This document shows positions 9,305 to 18,505 of a stretch of 64,000 nt of DNA, piece by piece. Position 1 is the stretch's first letter, and each line of letters begins with the position of its first letter. The notes below the pieces were generated by a model. That model was not told the DNA's origin, searched no databases, and was given only the letters and a program-made list of their open reading frames with translations. The position numbers and the translations under genes were made by a program. The stretch is taken from the NCBI GenBank assembly GCA_947503935.1, contig CANNFR010000005.1:248001-312000 (forward strand). Reading direction: 5' to 3'. Source of the DNA: an uncultured Paracoccaceae bacterium. GTDB lineage: Bacteria > Pseudomonadota > Alphaproteobacteria > Rhodobacterales > Rhodobacteraceae.

Positions 9305-10729
9305 ATGGCAGACATACTGATCACCGATGATGAGCGCGACATCCGCGAACTGATCTCGGACATCCTGAAGGACGAAGGCTACTCGACCCGGCTGGCCGCC
9401 AATTCCGAGGAATGCATGGCCGCCATCAATGCCGAGCCACCGGCGCTGATGATCCTCGATATCTGGCTGAAGGACAGCCAGATGGACGGCATCGACATCC
9501 TGAAAACCGTGCGCCGCGACAATCCCGATGTGCCGGTCGTCATCATCTCGGGCCATGGCAATATCGAAATCGCGGTGGCCGCGATCAAGCAGGGCGCCTA
9601 CGATTTCATCGAAAAACCCTTCAATATCGACCAGCTTCTGGTGGTGATCAGCCGCGCCATGGAAACCTCGCGCCTGCGCCGCGAGAATTCGGACCTGCGC
9701 CGCAAGGATGTGGCCACGGGCGAGATGATCGGGTCCTGCGCGTCGTTCAAGGGGCTGAAATCGAACCTCGACAAGGTGACGAAATCGAACGGGCGGGTCA
9801 TGCTGACCGGTGCGCCCGGGTCGGGCAAGGAAGTGGCCGCGCGCTATATCCATGCGCAATCCAACCGCTCTGGCGGGCGGTTCGTGACGGTCAATTGCGC
9901 CGCGGTAGAGCCTGAAAAGATGGAAGAAGTCCTCTTCGGCCGTGAAAGCGCGGGTCGTGGGGTTGAGCCTGGTCTGCTCGAACAGGCCCATGGCGGCGTG
10001 ATCTATTTCGACGAGGTGGCCGACATGCCCCCCGGCACCCAATCGAAGATCCTGCGCGTGCTTGTCGAACAGCAGTTCCAGCGCGCGGGTGGCGCAGACA
10101 AGGTGCGCGTCGACCTGCGCGTGATCTCGTCCACCACGCGCGATCTTGAGGCCGAGATTGCGGCCGGCCGGTTCCGCGAAGAGCTCTATCACCGGCTGAA
10201 CGTGGTGCCGATCCCCGTGCCCTCGCTGGAAGAACGGCGCGAGGATATCCCCGAACTCGCGCGCCACTTCATCGAAAGCTTCAACCAGAGCCAGGGTCTG
10301 CCCTTGCGCGAATTGGCCGATGAGGCTGCGGCCATGCTGCAGACCATGCCGTGGCCCGGCAATATCCGCCAATTGCGCAACGTGATCGAGCGGGTGCTGA
10401 TCCTGGGCGAGGGCAGCGGCCCGATCACGGCGCGCGAATTGCCCAATTCCGGCCCCGCGCCCGAGGCCGAGGGCAAGGTCGTGCTGACCGGCGCGCTGGC
10501 CACGCTGCCCTTGCGTGAGGCGCGCGAATTGTTCGAACGGGAATATCTGCTGACCCAGATCAACCGGTTCGGCGGCAATATCAGCCGGACGGCGAATTTT
10601 GTGGGCATGGAGCGCTCGGCCCTGCACCGCAAGCTGAAATCGCTGGGCGTGGGCACCACGACGAAGGGCGGCGCCCGCGTGGCCTATCTGGAGGGCGAAT
10701 TGGAAGAGGCGGGCGCGGCGGGCGATTGA
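9305..10729 (+). CDS. ntrX: Response regulator NtrX, with degenerate AAA+ loop
   Basis: A 474-residue NtrC-family regulator. Receiver domain with Asp52 and Lys104, AAA+ domain with Walker A GAPGSGKE at 169-176 and Walker B IYFDEV at 233-238, and a Fis-type HTH near the C-terminus (GNISRTANFVGMERSALHRK). The loop after the LFG motif reads LFGRESAGRGVEPG and contains no GAFTGA, so it is unlikely to drive sigma-54 polymerase directly. A GGAGG ribosome site lies just before the ATG, 21 bases after ntrY. Partner of NtrY. Confidence 0.94.
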   Translation: MADILITDDERDIRELISDILKDEGYSTRLAANSEECMAAINAEPPALMILDIWLKDSQMDGIDILKTVRRDNPDVPVVIISGHGNIEIAVAAIKQGAYDFIEKPFNIDQLLVVISRAMETSRLRRENSDLRRKDVATGEMIGSCASFKGLKSNLDKVTKSNGRVMLTGAPGSGKEVAARYIHAQSNRSGGRFVTVNCAAVEPEKMEEVLFGRESAGRGVEPGLLEQAHGGVIYFDEVADMPPGTQSKILRVLVEQQFQRAGGADKVRVDLRVISSTTRDLEAEIAAGRFREELYHRLNVVPIPVPSLEERREDIPELARHFIESFNQSQGLPLRELADEAAAMLQTMPWPGNIRQLRNVIERVLILGEGSGPITARELPNSGPAPEAEGKVVLTGALATLPLREARELFEREYLLTQINRFGGNISRTANFVGMERSALHRKLKSLGVGTTTKGGARVAYLEGELEEAGAAGD

Positions 10730-10785
10730 CCGCTGCGCGGGCCTCTGGCATGTCTCTCCCTCGTGCCAGACCGGGAATGTAAACG

Positions 10786-12162
10786 ATGAAGGTTATCATC
10801 TGTGGGGCCGGTCAGGTGGGCTGGCAAATCGCCCGCCACCTTGCGGGCGAAAAGAACGACGTGACGGTCGTCGACAACAATCCCGAGCTTGTGCGCCGCG
10901 CCACCGATGCGCTGGACGTGCAGGGCGTGGCGGGTTTTGCCTCGTACCCCGATATCCTCGACCGGGCCGGGGCCCGCGATGCCGACATGATCATCGCCGC
11001 GACCCATTCCGATGAGGTCAACATGGTCACCTGCCAGGTGGCCCATTCGATCTTCGGCATTCCGCGCAAGATCGCGCGCCTGCGCAGCGCAAGCTACCAA
11101 AATGCAATCTATTCAGACCTTTATCGTCGCGAACACATGCCGATCGACGTGGTGATCAGCCCCGAGCGTGAGGTGGCCGAGGCGGCGCTGCAACGGCTGG
11201 CGGCCCCCGCGGCCTTCGATACCGAAAGCTTCATGGGCGGTCAGGCCCAGCTTCTGGGGATCGCGCTGGATGAGGATTGCCCGGTCCTGAACACGCCGCT
11301 CAGGCAATTGACCGACCTCTTCTCGACCCTGCGCGCCATTGTCGTAGGCGTGCGCCGCGACGATACGCTCTTTGCGCCGGAACCGGGCGATCAGCTGTTC
11401 GCGGGCGACCAGATCTATGTCATGGCGCATTTCAAGGACGTGAACAGAACGTTGGAAATCTTTGGAAAGACGACCAAAAAGCAGGAGCGCATCGTCATCA
11501 TCGGCGGCGGCAATGTGGGCCTGTCGGTGGCGCGCGCCCTGGAAAACCGTGTCGACCGCATCCGCGCCAAGATGATTGAGCGCAATCGCGCCCAGGCCGA
11601 ACGCGCCGCCGACGCGCTGGAACGCACGATCGTGCTGAACGGCGACGGCCTCGACGTCAATCTGCTGGCCGAGGCGAATATCCAGCGCGCTGACGCCGTC
11701 TTGTGCGTAACCGATGATGACAAGGTGAACCTTCTGGCCGCCGTGCGCGCCAAGTCCGAGGGTTGCCCTATGGCCATCGCGCTGGTCAATGACCCCAGCC
11801 TGGTGCCGCTAATGGGGCCCTTGGATATCGACGCCTACATCAACCCCCGCGCCACCACCGTCAGTTCGATCCTGCGCCATATCCGCCATGGCCGGGTCCG
11901 CACGGTCTATTCCATCGGCGATGCCGAGGCCGAGGTGATCGAGGCGCAGGTTCTGTCGACCTCGCCCCTTGCCGGGCGTCAGATCAAGGAGATCGAGTTT
12001 CCCGAAGGTGTGCTGGTCGGCGCAGTGATGAAGGGCGACAAGGTGATCAAACCCTTGGGCGAAACCCGGATCGAGGATGGCGATGTGATCGCCTTGTTCG
12101 CCATGGCAGACGACGTGCCCGAGGTCGAGAGGCTGCTTCAGGTCTCGATCGACTTCTTCTAG
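10786..12162 (+). CDS. trkA: Trk potassium uptake regulatory subunit TrkA
   Basis: A 458-residue cytoplasmic NAD(H)-binding gate for the Trk K+ channel. Two Rossmann modules are seen, each opened by a glycine-rich motif (IICGAGQVGWQIA near residue 3 and IIGGGNVGLSVA near 240), each followed by a TrkA-C domain. It sits after ntrYX and four bases before trkH. The position behind ntrX is conserved in Rhodobacteraceae as far as I recall. Confidence 0.95.
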   Translation: MKVIICGAGQVGWQIARHLAGEKNDVTVVDNNPELVRRATDALDVQGVAGFASYPDILDRAGARDADMIIAATHSDEVNMVTCQVAHSIFGIPRKIARLRSASYQNAIYSDLYRREHMPIDVVISPEREVAEAALQRLAAPAAFDTESFMGGQAQLLGIALDEDCPVLNTPLRQLTDLFSTLRAIVVGVRRDDTLFAPEPGDQLFAGDQIYVMAHFKDVNRTLEIFGKTTKKQERIVIIGGGNVGLSVARALENRVDRIRAKMIERNRAQAERAADALERTIVLNGDGLDVNLLAEANIQRADAVLCVTDDDKVNLLAAVRAKSEGCPMAIALVNDPSLVPLMGPLDIDAYINPRATTVSSILRHIRHGRVRTVYSIGDAEAEVIEAQVLSTSPLAGRQIKEIEFPEGVLVGAVMKGDKVIKPLGETRIEDGDVIALFAMADDVPEVERLLQVSIDFF

Positions 12163-12165
12163 GCG

Positions 12166-13698
12166 ATGCGCCGGATCCTCGACCTTCCGTTGCTGGTGAT
12201 CCTGATGGGGATCGGATCGCTGGCAATGCTGGTGCCGGCGATGCATGCCTATGCCGTGCGCGATCTGCATGTGGCGCGGGCTTTCTTTTACGGCGGTATC
12301 CTGTTCTCGATCCTGACGCTGCTTCTGGCGATCGCGACACAGACGATCCGCCCCAGGCGGGTGGCGCGCGGTCAGCTGATCTCGCTGGTGGGGGCTTATC
12401 TGGTGCTGCCCATCATGCTGGCCGTGCCGTTTCAGGAGGGGTTGCGCGCGACGACCTTCCTGAATGCCTGGTTTGAGATGGTGTCGTGTTTCACCACCAC
12501 GGGGGCGACGGTCTACGACGATGCCGGGCGGCTGACCTCATCACTGCATCTCTGGCGCGGGATCGTGGGCTGGCTGGGCGGCTTTTTCACATGGGTGATC
12601 GCGGTCGCGCTGCTGGCACCGATGAACCTGGGCGGGTTCGAGGTCAGCTCGGGCGACGGGGCGGGGCAGGGTGCGGCCATGTCGGGGGGCTTGGGGGATC
12701 GCCCGCGCGATACCGGCGTCAAACTGGCCTCGGTCGCGATCGCGCTCTTTCCGATTTATGCCTGGCTGACAGCGGTTTTGTGGCTGGTCTTGATCCTGCT
12801 GGGCTCAGGGCCGACGCCGGCCTTGATCCATGCCATGTCCACCTTATCGACCTCGGGCATCTCGGATGGTGGGGTCGGGGCGGGGGCGTTGGCTGCGGCC
12901 GGGGCAGGCATCTGGGGCGAGATCGCGATTGCTGCGGGCCTCATCTTTGCGCTGTCGCGCACGACCTTTACCGGCGTGATCCAACCCGGCCTTGCGGGGC
13001 GGCTGCGCAGCGATCACGAATTGCGTCTGGGTCTGCTGATCGTCATCACGGTGCCCATCCTTTTGTTCGCGCGCCACTGGATCGGCGCGGTCGAGACGGG
13101 GGAGGAGGCGCAGGTCATCCTGGCACTGCGGGCCCTGTGGGGGGCATTTTTCACCGTCTTGTCGTTTCTCACAACCACCGGCTTCGTCTCGGCCGATTGG
13201 GCCGAGGCGCGCAGTTGGTCGGGGCTGGCGACGCCCGGCATCCTGCTCATCGGCCTGGCGGTTGTCGGCGGTGGGGTGGCCACCACGGCGGGCGGCGTCA
13301 AGCTTCTGCGGGTCTGGGCGCTCTACACCCATTCGGCGCGCGAGATGGCGCGCCTGGTGCACCCCTCCTCCATCGGCGGCTCGGGCGAGGCCGCGCGCCG
13401 GTTGCGGCGCCAGGGTGCTGAAATTGCGTGGATCTTCTTCATGCTCTTTGCGATGTCGATCGCGCTGGTCTCGGGCGCTTTGGCCCTGACCGGCCTTGAT
13501 TTCGAGACGGCCATGGTGCTGACCACGGCCGCGCTGTCCACCACCGGGCCGCTGATGCAGATCGCGGCCGAGGTGCCGATATCGCTGGCCGATCTTGGGG
13601 ATACTGCCAAAAGCATCATCATGGCGGCCATGGTGCTGGGGCGGCTTGAAACGCTGGCGCTGATCGCGCTTCTCAACCCCGATTTCTGGCGCGGCTGA
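12166..13698 (+). CDS. trkH: Trk/Ktr potassium channel subunit TrkH
   Basis: A 510-residue polytopic membrane protein. Four pore-loop repeats can be picked out: CFTTTGATV, TLSTSGISD, FLTTTGFVS and ALSTTGPLM, the K+ selectivity filters of the Trk/Ktr/HKT superfamily. It forms the K+-translocating pore and is gated by TrkA. Only three bases separate it from the trkA stop, so the two subunits are one operon. Confidence 0.95.
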   Translation: MRRILDLPLLVILMGIGSLAMLVPAMHAYAVRDLHVARAFFYGGILFSILTLLLAIATQTIRPRRVARGQLISLVGAYLVLPIMLAVPFQEGLRATTFLNAWFEMVSCFTTTGATVYDDAGRLTSSLHLWRGIVGWLGGFFTWVIAVALLAPMNLGGFEVSSGDGAGQGAAMSGGLGDRPRDTGVKLASVAIALFPIYAWLTAVLWLVLILLGSGPTPALIHAMSTLSTSGISDGGVGAGALAAAGAGIWGEIAIAAGLIFALSRTTFTGVIQPGLAGRLRSDHELRLGLLIVITVPILLFARHWIGAVETGEEAQVILALRALWGAFFTVLSFLTTTGFVSADWAEARSWSGLATPGILLIGLAVVGGGVATTAGGVKLLRVWALYTHSAREMARLVHPSSIGGSGEAARRLRRQGAEIAWIFFMLFAMSIALVSGALALTGLDFETAMVLTTAALSTTGPLMQIAAEVPISLADLGDTAKSIIMAAMVLGRLETLALIALLNPDFWRG

Positions 13699-13717
13699 GG
13701 CGCGATCCCGCCGATAG

Positions 13718-13730
13718 GTCCGTAACGGAC
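13718..13730. other. Short hairpin after trkH
   Basis: GTCCG-TAA-CGGAC forms a perfect five-base-pair stem followed by a loose TGATTTT. It may be a weak terminator between trkH and hfq, but there is no solid T run. Confidence 0.3.
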
Positions 13731-13836
13731 TGATTTTCGGGGTGGAATCTTCACAAAGCCCGCGACATACTTGCACTTGGCTTCGGCCAAAACCCGTTCC
13801 GTGGGGGTGCGGGGGCAAGAAAAAAGGCTGCACTCA

Positions 13837-14070
13837 ATGGCTGGCGATAAACAGAATTTACAAGACGCCTTTCTGAACCATGTCCGTAAAACGAAGGTTC
13901 CTGTCACGATTTTCCTGATCAACGGTGTGAAATTGCAGGGTGTGATCACCTGGTTCGACAATTTCTGCGTGTTGTTGCGCCGCGACGGACAGTCGCAGCT
14001 TGTCTACAAGCACGCGATTTCGACCATCATGCCATCGCAGCCCATCAGCCTCTATGAGGGCGAAGACTGA
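13837..14070 (+). CDS. hfq: RNA chaperone Hfq
   Basis: A 77-residue Sm-like protein that pairs small RNAs with mRNAs. The Sm1 region includes [23 protein letters not shown] and the Sm2 motif is YKHAIST. The frame is open 22 codons upstream, but family homology starts at the ATG at 13837 ([10 protein letters not shown]), which follows an AAAAAGGC ribosome site. The C-terminal tail is short, as in other Rhodobacter Hfq proteins. hflX follows, as in many proteobacteria. Confidence 0.96.
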   Translation: MAGDKQNLQDAFLNHVRKTKVPVTIFLINGVKLQGVITWFDNFCVLLRRDGQSQLVYKHAISTIMPSQPISLYEGED

Positions 14071-14114
14071 GCGCCCAGCATGATCATAGCCCGCGCACGA
14101 CCCGTGCCTGGGTA

Positions 14115-15350
14115 TTGCATCCCGACCTGACATCACTCCGGGACAGACGCGCGGCAGGGCCCGCCCTGGCGGAGGCCGTGTCTCTGGCCGGGGCACTGCC
14201 GGGGCTTGAGGTTGCGGGCGCCGAAATCGTGCCTTTGCCGAAAGTGCGGGCGGGGTATCTCTTCGGGTCGGGCAAGACGGGCGAGCTGAAAGCGCGGTTC
14301 GAGGCGGCCGAGGTTGAGCTGGTGCTGGTCGACGGCCCGGTCACGCCCGTGCAGCAGCGCAATCTTGAGCGGGCCTGGGACGTCAAGCTGCTGGATCGGA
14401 CCGGCCTGATCCTTGAGATCTTCGCCGACCGGGCGCGCACCCGCGAAGGTGTCCTGCAGGTTGAACTGGCAGCGCTCAGCTACCAGCGCACACGGCTGGT
14501 GCGCGCCTGGACCCACCTTGAGCGTCAGCGCGGCGGCCTGGGCTTTGTCGGTGGTCCCGGCGAGACGCAGATCGAGGCCGACCGGCGCGCGATCGACGAG
14601 CAGATCGTCAAGCTGAAGCGGCAATTGGCCAAGGTGGGCAAGACCCGTGAATTGCACCGCGTCGCCCGGCGGCGCGTGCCGTTTCCCGTGGTCGCGCTGG
14701 TGGGCTATACCAATGCGGGGAAATCCACGCTTTTCAATCGATTGACGGGCGCCGAGGTGATGGCAAAGGACATGCTTTTCGCCACCCTTGACCCGACCAT
14801 GCGGGCGGTGACGTTGCCGGGCGGGCAGCGGGCCATCTTGTCGGACACGGTCGGTTTCATATCGGATCTTCCCACCCAACTGGTCGCGGCCTTCCGCGCG
14901 ACACTGGAAGAGGTGCTCGAGGCCGATCTGATCGTGCATGTGCGCGATATCTCTCACCCCGATACGGACGCGCAGGCCGCCGATGTGATGGGTATCCTCG
15001 ATGATCTGGGCGTGGGCGACGGGACACCGATGCTTGAGGTCTGGAACAAGATCGATCTGCTGGCCGCGGATCAGCGCGCGGCGCTGGCAACCCAGGCCAA
15101 TCGTCGTGCGGATATCTTCACGATCTCGGCGCTGACGGGCGAGGGGCTGGCCCCGCTGATGCAGGTCGTCGCCGACATGCTGGAAACTGAACGCGCCCAG
15201 ACAGAGTTGCTTGTGCCCTTCGCCGATGGCCGCGCGCGGGCCTGGCTGCATGGCGAGGGTGTGGTGACGGACGAGACCGAGACCGAAGCGGGCCATCGAA
15301 TTTCGGTGCGGTGGACGGCCAGGCAAAAGGCCCGCTTCGAAAGCCTGTAG
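14115..15350 (+). CDS. hflX: GTPase HflX
   Basis: A 411-residue (from TTG 14115) ribosome-associated GTPase. The HflX N-terminal domain (GYLFGSGK, VLVDGPVTPVQQRNLE, RTREGVLQVELAAL, FVGGPGETQIE) is followed by a G domain with G1 GYTNAGKST, G3 DTVGF and G4 NKID. It splits or rescues stalled ribosomes. The start is doubtful: no ATG or GTG is in frame near the N-terminus, and the frame stays open upstream to base 14058, with sense codons (THR-ARG-ALA-TRP-VAL just before the TTG) that look like protein. A CTG at 14067 overlapping the hfq stop is another possible start. Confidence 0.9.
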   Translation: MHPDLTSLRDRRAAGPALAEAVSLAGALPGLEVAGAEIVPLPKVRAGYLFGSGKTGELKARFEAAEVELVLVDGPVTPVQQRNLERAWDVKLLDRTGLILEIFADRARTREGVLQVELAALSYQRTRLVRAWTHLERQRGGLGFVGGPGETQIEADRRAIDEQIVKLKRQLAKVGKTRELHRVARRRVPFPVVALVGYTNAGKSTLFNRLTGAEVMAKDMLFATLDPTMRAVTLPGGQRAILSDTVGFISDLPTQLVAAFRATLEEVLEADLIVHVRDISHPDTDAQAADVMGILDDLGVGDGTPMLEVWNKIDLLAADQRAALATQANRRADIFTISALTGEGLAPLMQVVADMLETERAQTELLVPFADGRARAWLHGEGVVTDETETEAGHRISVRWTARQKARFESL

Positions 15351-15374
15351 GGCGCGCGGGTTGATGACGGGCCA

Positions 15375-15423
15375 AATTTTCGGCGAAAATTCGTCTCCAA
15401 CACAAATTTTCGACGAAAATTTG
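15375..15423. repeat. Two mini-hairpins with TTC-N3-GAA apex
   Basis: Two perfect inverted repeats: AATTTTC-GGC-GAAAATT at 15375-15391 (7 bp stem) and CAAATTTTC-GAC-GAAAATTTG at 15403-15423 (9 bp stem). They lie between the convergent hflX and GNAT genes and could end transcription from both sides. Their apex design matches the four hairpins at 57360-57472. Confidence 0.8.
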
Positions 15424-15453
15424 GGCGCTTCACTTCGGGTGTTGTGTCTGGGG

Positions 15454-15957
15454 TCAGGCCGGGTGCTCAAGGGCGAAATAGACGCTGTCGCACCATTCAT
15501 CGCCCAGTTTTACGGTCCGCACGGCGCGGCCCGTTTCTTGAAATCCAAGGCTTGTCAGCAGGGTGATCGAGGCCGCATTCCGCGGGTCGACATCGGCCGT
15601 GATGTGCTTTAGCCCGCGTGTGGTGAAGAGATGTCCGATCACCGCCTCTATCGCCTCGCGGGCCAGGCCTTGCCGCCAATAGTCCGGGTGCAGGATGAAG
15701 CCGATCTCGGGCTCTTCCCACATGCCCGCCTTGCCGATCACGCGGCCCTCATAGTCCAGCACGAAATCGTCCGCCTGATGCGGATGGCCCGCGATGGTGG
15801 CTGCGATCCAGTCGCGGGTCTCGGCCTCGGTCTGGTGCGGCATGGTCGACCAGTACTGCATCGCCCTGGGATCTGTGAAGATCGCGTGCATATCCTCGAA
15901 ATCCGTCTCGCGCACCCGGCGCAGTATCAGGCGCTTGGTGCGCAGGGTATCATCCAT
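15454..15957 (-). CDS. GNAT acetyltransferase, RimJ/RimL type
   Basis: A 167-residue N-acetyltransferase of the Acetyltransf_3 group. It begins with TKRLILRRVRETD, the usual first strand of RimJ/L-like enzymes, and has the acetyl-CoA loop WRQGLAREAI near residue 92, then DPRNAASITLLTSLGFQETG. The acceptor is unknown; relatives modify ribosomal protein N-termini or small amines. Its start overlaps the stop of the penicillin-acylase gene upstream, so the two are likely one transcript. Confidence 0.85.
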   Translation of the reverse strand: MDDTLRTKRLILRRVRETDFEDMHAIFTDPRAMQYWSTMPHQTEAETRDWIAATIAGHPHQADDFVLDYEGRVIGKAGMWEEPEIGFILHPDYWRQGLAREAIEAVIGHLFTTRGLKHITADVDPRNAASITLLTSLGFQETGRAVRTVKLGDEWCDSVYFALEHPA

Positions 15958-18415
15958 CGGACGGCACCAGCTCGGTCACGCCGACGGCACCTGCGCGGGC
16001 CAGTTCGGGGTCGAGCGACATCGGGATGTATTCGCCCCGGCGCCAGCGTTCGCCCAGATCGTCGTAATGGCGTGACAGGGGGTGGCCCGACTGCCCGGTC
16101 GAGATCACGAAGACCGAGCTTTCAGGGTCGGTGAAGTCATAGACGCCGCGATACCCCGCGCCATGGACGTTCAGAAACGGCCTTTCGCCATCGCCGCTGG
16201 TCCGTCCGCGCATCAGAGTGTGGTCACCTCCGGACGTGGATTGCCGGATATTGACGAACCATCTGAGCGCGGCCACTTCGCCAAGTGTGGGGTGATCGTG
16301 GGTCGCCTCATGCGCGTCGCCCCAGCGCAGGCTTTCGAGTGTGCCGGGATGCGCCTCGCTGATCCAGAGCAGCGCATCGTCCAGTGCCAGGCGCGCGATG
16401 TCGGTGCAGGTCTCGACCACGGTCGAGCGGATGATGTCGCACCAGATACCGGCGCCGTCGACATCTCGGAAGACGCGTTCGATGAAAATCGGCTCAACAT
16501 GGGTGAAGGAGGCTGCCAGCCCGCCCAACTCGTCGCGGATCAGGCGCTCCTGCAGGGCGCGCATCCAGGCGGAATAGAGCAGCGGCTCGGGCATATGCTC
16601 GTTCATCTCGCCGTTCCAGGCGGCGAGCAGTTCCAGTACCCTCTGGCGGCGGCGCTCGGGCGTGCCGTCAGGCGCCGCCTCGCCGGTGAACCACAGATCG
16701 CGCGCAACCAGCGGCAGAAGCGCTCGGGCATCAGGGGCGACGGTGTCAAGCTGCGCCTCGATGAAGCTGTCGCGGGTATGGACCTCACGCGCCTGCATCA
16801 GCCGGCGCCAGCGCTGAACACGCTGCGTGTCGCCCCATTCGAAGCTGACATGCAGCGGAAAGGGGCGATCGACGATCTTGTTGTTGGTATTGCCCAGAAT
16901 GCCGCCCTCGGGGTCGATGAAGCGCGGGTTGGCATCGTAGGGCAGGCGGCCTTGCCAGCGGTTTTCGGGCCGCCATCCGGGGGCGGGCAGGCGCCCCTGG
17001 CTCTGGTGGCGGGCGTCGCGGCGCGGCATGGCGCCGACGGTGATCATGGCGACGCCGCTCGCATCCGCAAGGGTCACGTTCTGCGCAGGGGCGATCCCCA
17101 GGATGCCCGAGCGGATGGCCATCTCGATCGTGTCGGCGCGCATCAGGCGCATGGCATAGCTGACCGAGGTGTCCTGCCGCGACAGCGCCGTCCAGCCCAG
17201 CGACATCACGTGGCCAGGGGGCGTGATGCTGGCCAGATCGTAATAGCTGCCGGGGATGACGGGGCCGTTTTGCGTCCATTGCAGGCTGAGCGTGACCGGT
17301 TCGGCGTCCTTCACGCGGATCGTGGTGGGCCGTGTCTCAAACGCCTCCCATCCGCGTTCGGTGCGGTATTCGGTGGGCGAGGCGGGGTTCAGCTCTTCCA
17401 GGAACAGGTCCTGATCGTCGACATAGGCCGAGGTGAGGCCCCAGGCCAGCCGGTCGCTGCGGCCGACCAGCACGGCGGGCAAGCCTGGGATCGTGCCGCC
17501 GATTACGCCACCCGAGGCCAGTTCAAGCCGGGCCAGGTACCAGATCGACGGCGCGGTAAAGCCCAGATGCGGGTCATTGGCCAAAAGCGAGCCGCCCGAG
17601 GCCGAACGTGACGGTGCGGCGGCCCAGGCGTTCGACGCACCGGCAAAGGGGCGCGGTTGCACGGGGCTGAGCGGGTCGCGCGCGCCTGTGAGGGCCGCAA
17701 AATTCGGGGTCAGGCCGGGGGCCAGATCGGCATATCTGGGCAGGACGGCCACGCCGGGCCCGGGCGTGTCGGGCAGAATGTCGCGCAGGCGCTCATCCGG
17801 CAGGATCAGCGACATGCGCGCGCGCAGGACCTCGTTCTCGATATGGCCCGACAATTGCAGCGCGATCAGCTTGGCCACAGCCAGGGAATCGGCCGTCTGC
17901 CACGGCGCGATCTCATTGGAAAACAGAAAGAATTCGGGCGCGCCACGGCCCAAAGCATCTTCATTGACGCGGGCAATCCAGGCGTTCACGCCACGTGCAT
18001 AGGCCTCAAGCGCCGCCTTGGTCGGCGCGTCCTGAATGGCCACCGAATCCGCTGCGGCGCCATAAAGGTCGAACCGGCGCAAAAGCTCGTCGATCTGCAC
18101 CGTCCGCGTCCCGAACAACTCCGAGAGCCGTCCTTGGGCCGTGCGGCGCAGCATGGTCATCTGCCAAAGCCGGTCCTGCGCATGGGCAAAGCCCAGGCCG
18201 AAGAACACGTCCTCATCGCTTTGCCCGAAGATGTGGGGCACATTGGCATTGTCGCGCACGATCTCAACCGGCGCGCCGATCCCTGCCACGTCGTGGCGCG
18301 CGTCGTAATCGGGCAGCGACCGTGTGGCGAAGTAATACGCCCCGAACAGCGCAAGGGCGGCAAGGACCAAAGCGGCGGTGAACAGGCGCAGAAGCCAGCG
18401 GAACAGCGTGACCAT
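15950..18415 (-). CDS. Penicillin acylase family (Ntn) hydrolase
   Basis: An 821-residue precursor of the penicillin G acylase/quorum-quenching AHL acylase family. An N-terminal hydrophobic segment (about 10-30) would export it. The autocleavage site GASNAW places the new N-terminal catalytic Ser at 261; an Asn of LGNTNNKI and the Arg/Asp-rich C-terminal half also fit the family. It is processed into alpha and beta chains and hydrolyses an amide bond; substrates in this family include penicillins, acyl-homoserine lactones and other N-acyl compounds. The ATG at 18415 is chosen because the frame upstream lies in the intergenic region shared with the divergent dehydrogenase gene. Confidence 0.88.
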   Translation of the reverse strand: MVTLFRWLLRLFTAALVLAALALFGAYYFATRSLPDYDARHDVAGIGAPVEIVRDNANVPHIFGQSDEDVFFGLGFAHAQDRLWQMTMLRRTAQGRLSELFGTRTVQIDELLRRFDLYGAAADSVAIQDAPTKAALEAYARGVNAWIARVNEDALGRGAPEFFLFSNEIAPWQTADSLAVAKLIALQLSGHIENEVLRARMSLILPDERLRDILPDTPGPGVAVLPRYADLAPGLTPNFAALTGARDPLSPVQPRPFAGASNAWAAAPSRSASGGSLLANDPHLGFTAPSIWYLARLELASGGVIGGTIPGLPAVLVGRSDRLAWGLTSAYVDDQDLFLEELNPASPTEYRTERGWEAFETRPTTIRVKDAEPVTLSLQWTQNGPVIPGSYYDLASITPPGHVMSLGWTALSRQDTSVSYAMRLMRADTIEMAIRSGILGIAPAQNVTLADASGVAMITVGAMPRRDARHQSQGRLPAPGWRPENRWQGRLPYDANPRFIDPEGGILGNTNNKIVDRPFPLHVSFEWGDTQRVQRWRRLMQAREVHTRDSFIEAQLDTVAPDARALLPLVARDLWFTGEAAPDGTPERRRQRVLELLAAWNGEMNEHMPEPLLYSAWMRALQERLIRDELGGLAASFTHVEPIFIERVFRDVDGAGIWCDIIRSTVVETCTDIARLALDDALLWISEAHPGTLESLRWGDAHEATHDHPTLGEVAALRWFVNIRQSTSGGDHTLMRGRTSGDGERPFLNVHGAGYRGVYDFTDPESSVFVISTGQSGHPLSRHYDDLGERWRRGEYIPMSLDPELARAGAVGVTELVPSDG

Positions 18416-18505
18416 AATGCTCCCGGTGTGGTTGACGGCTATGACAGGTCCGTTAGTTACAGTCGAAAGCAGCAAGATGCAAAGCGCGAAGGCGCGGGGG
18501 GAAAT

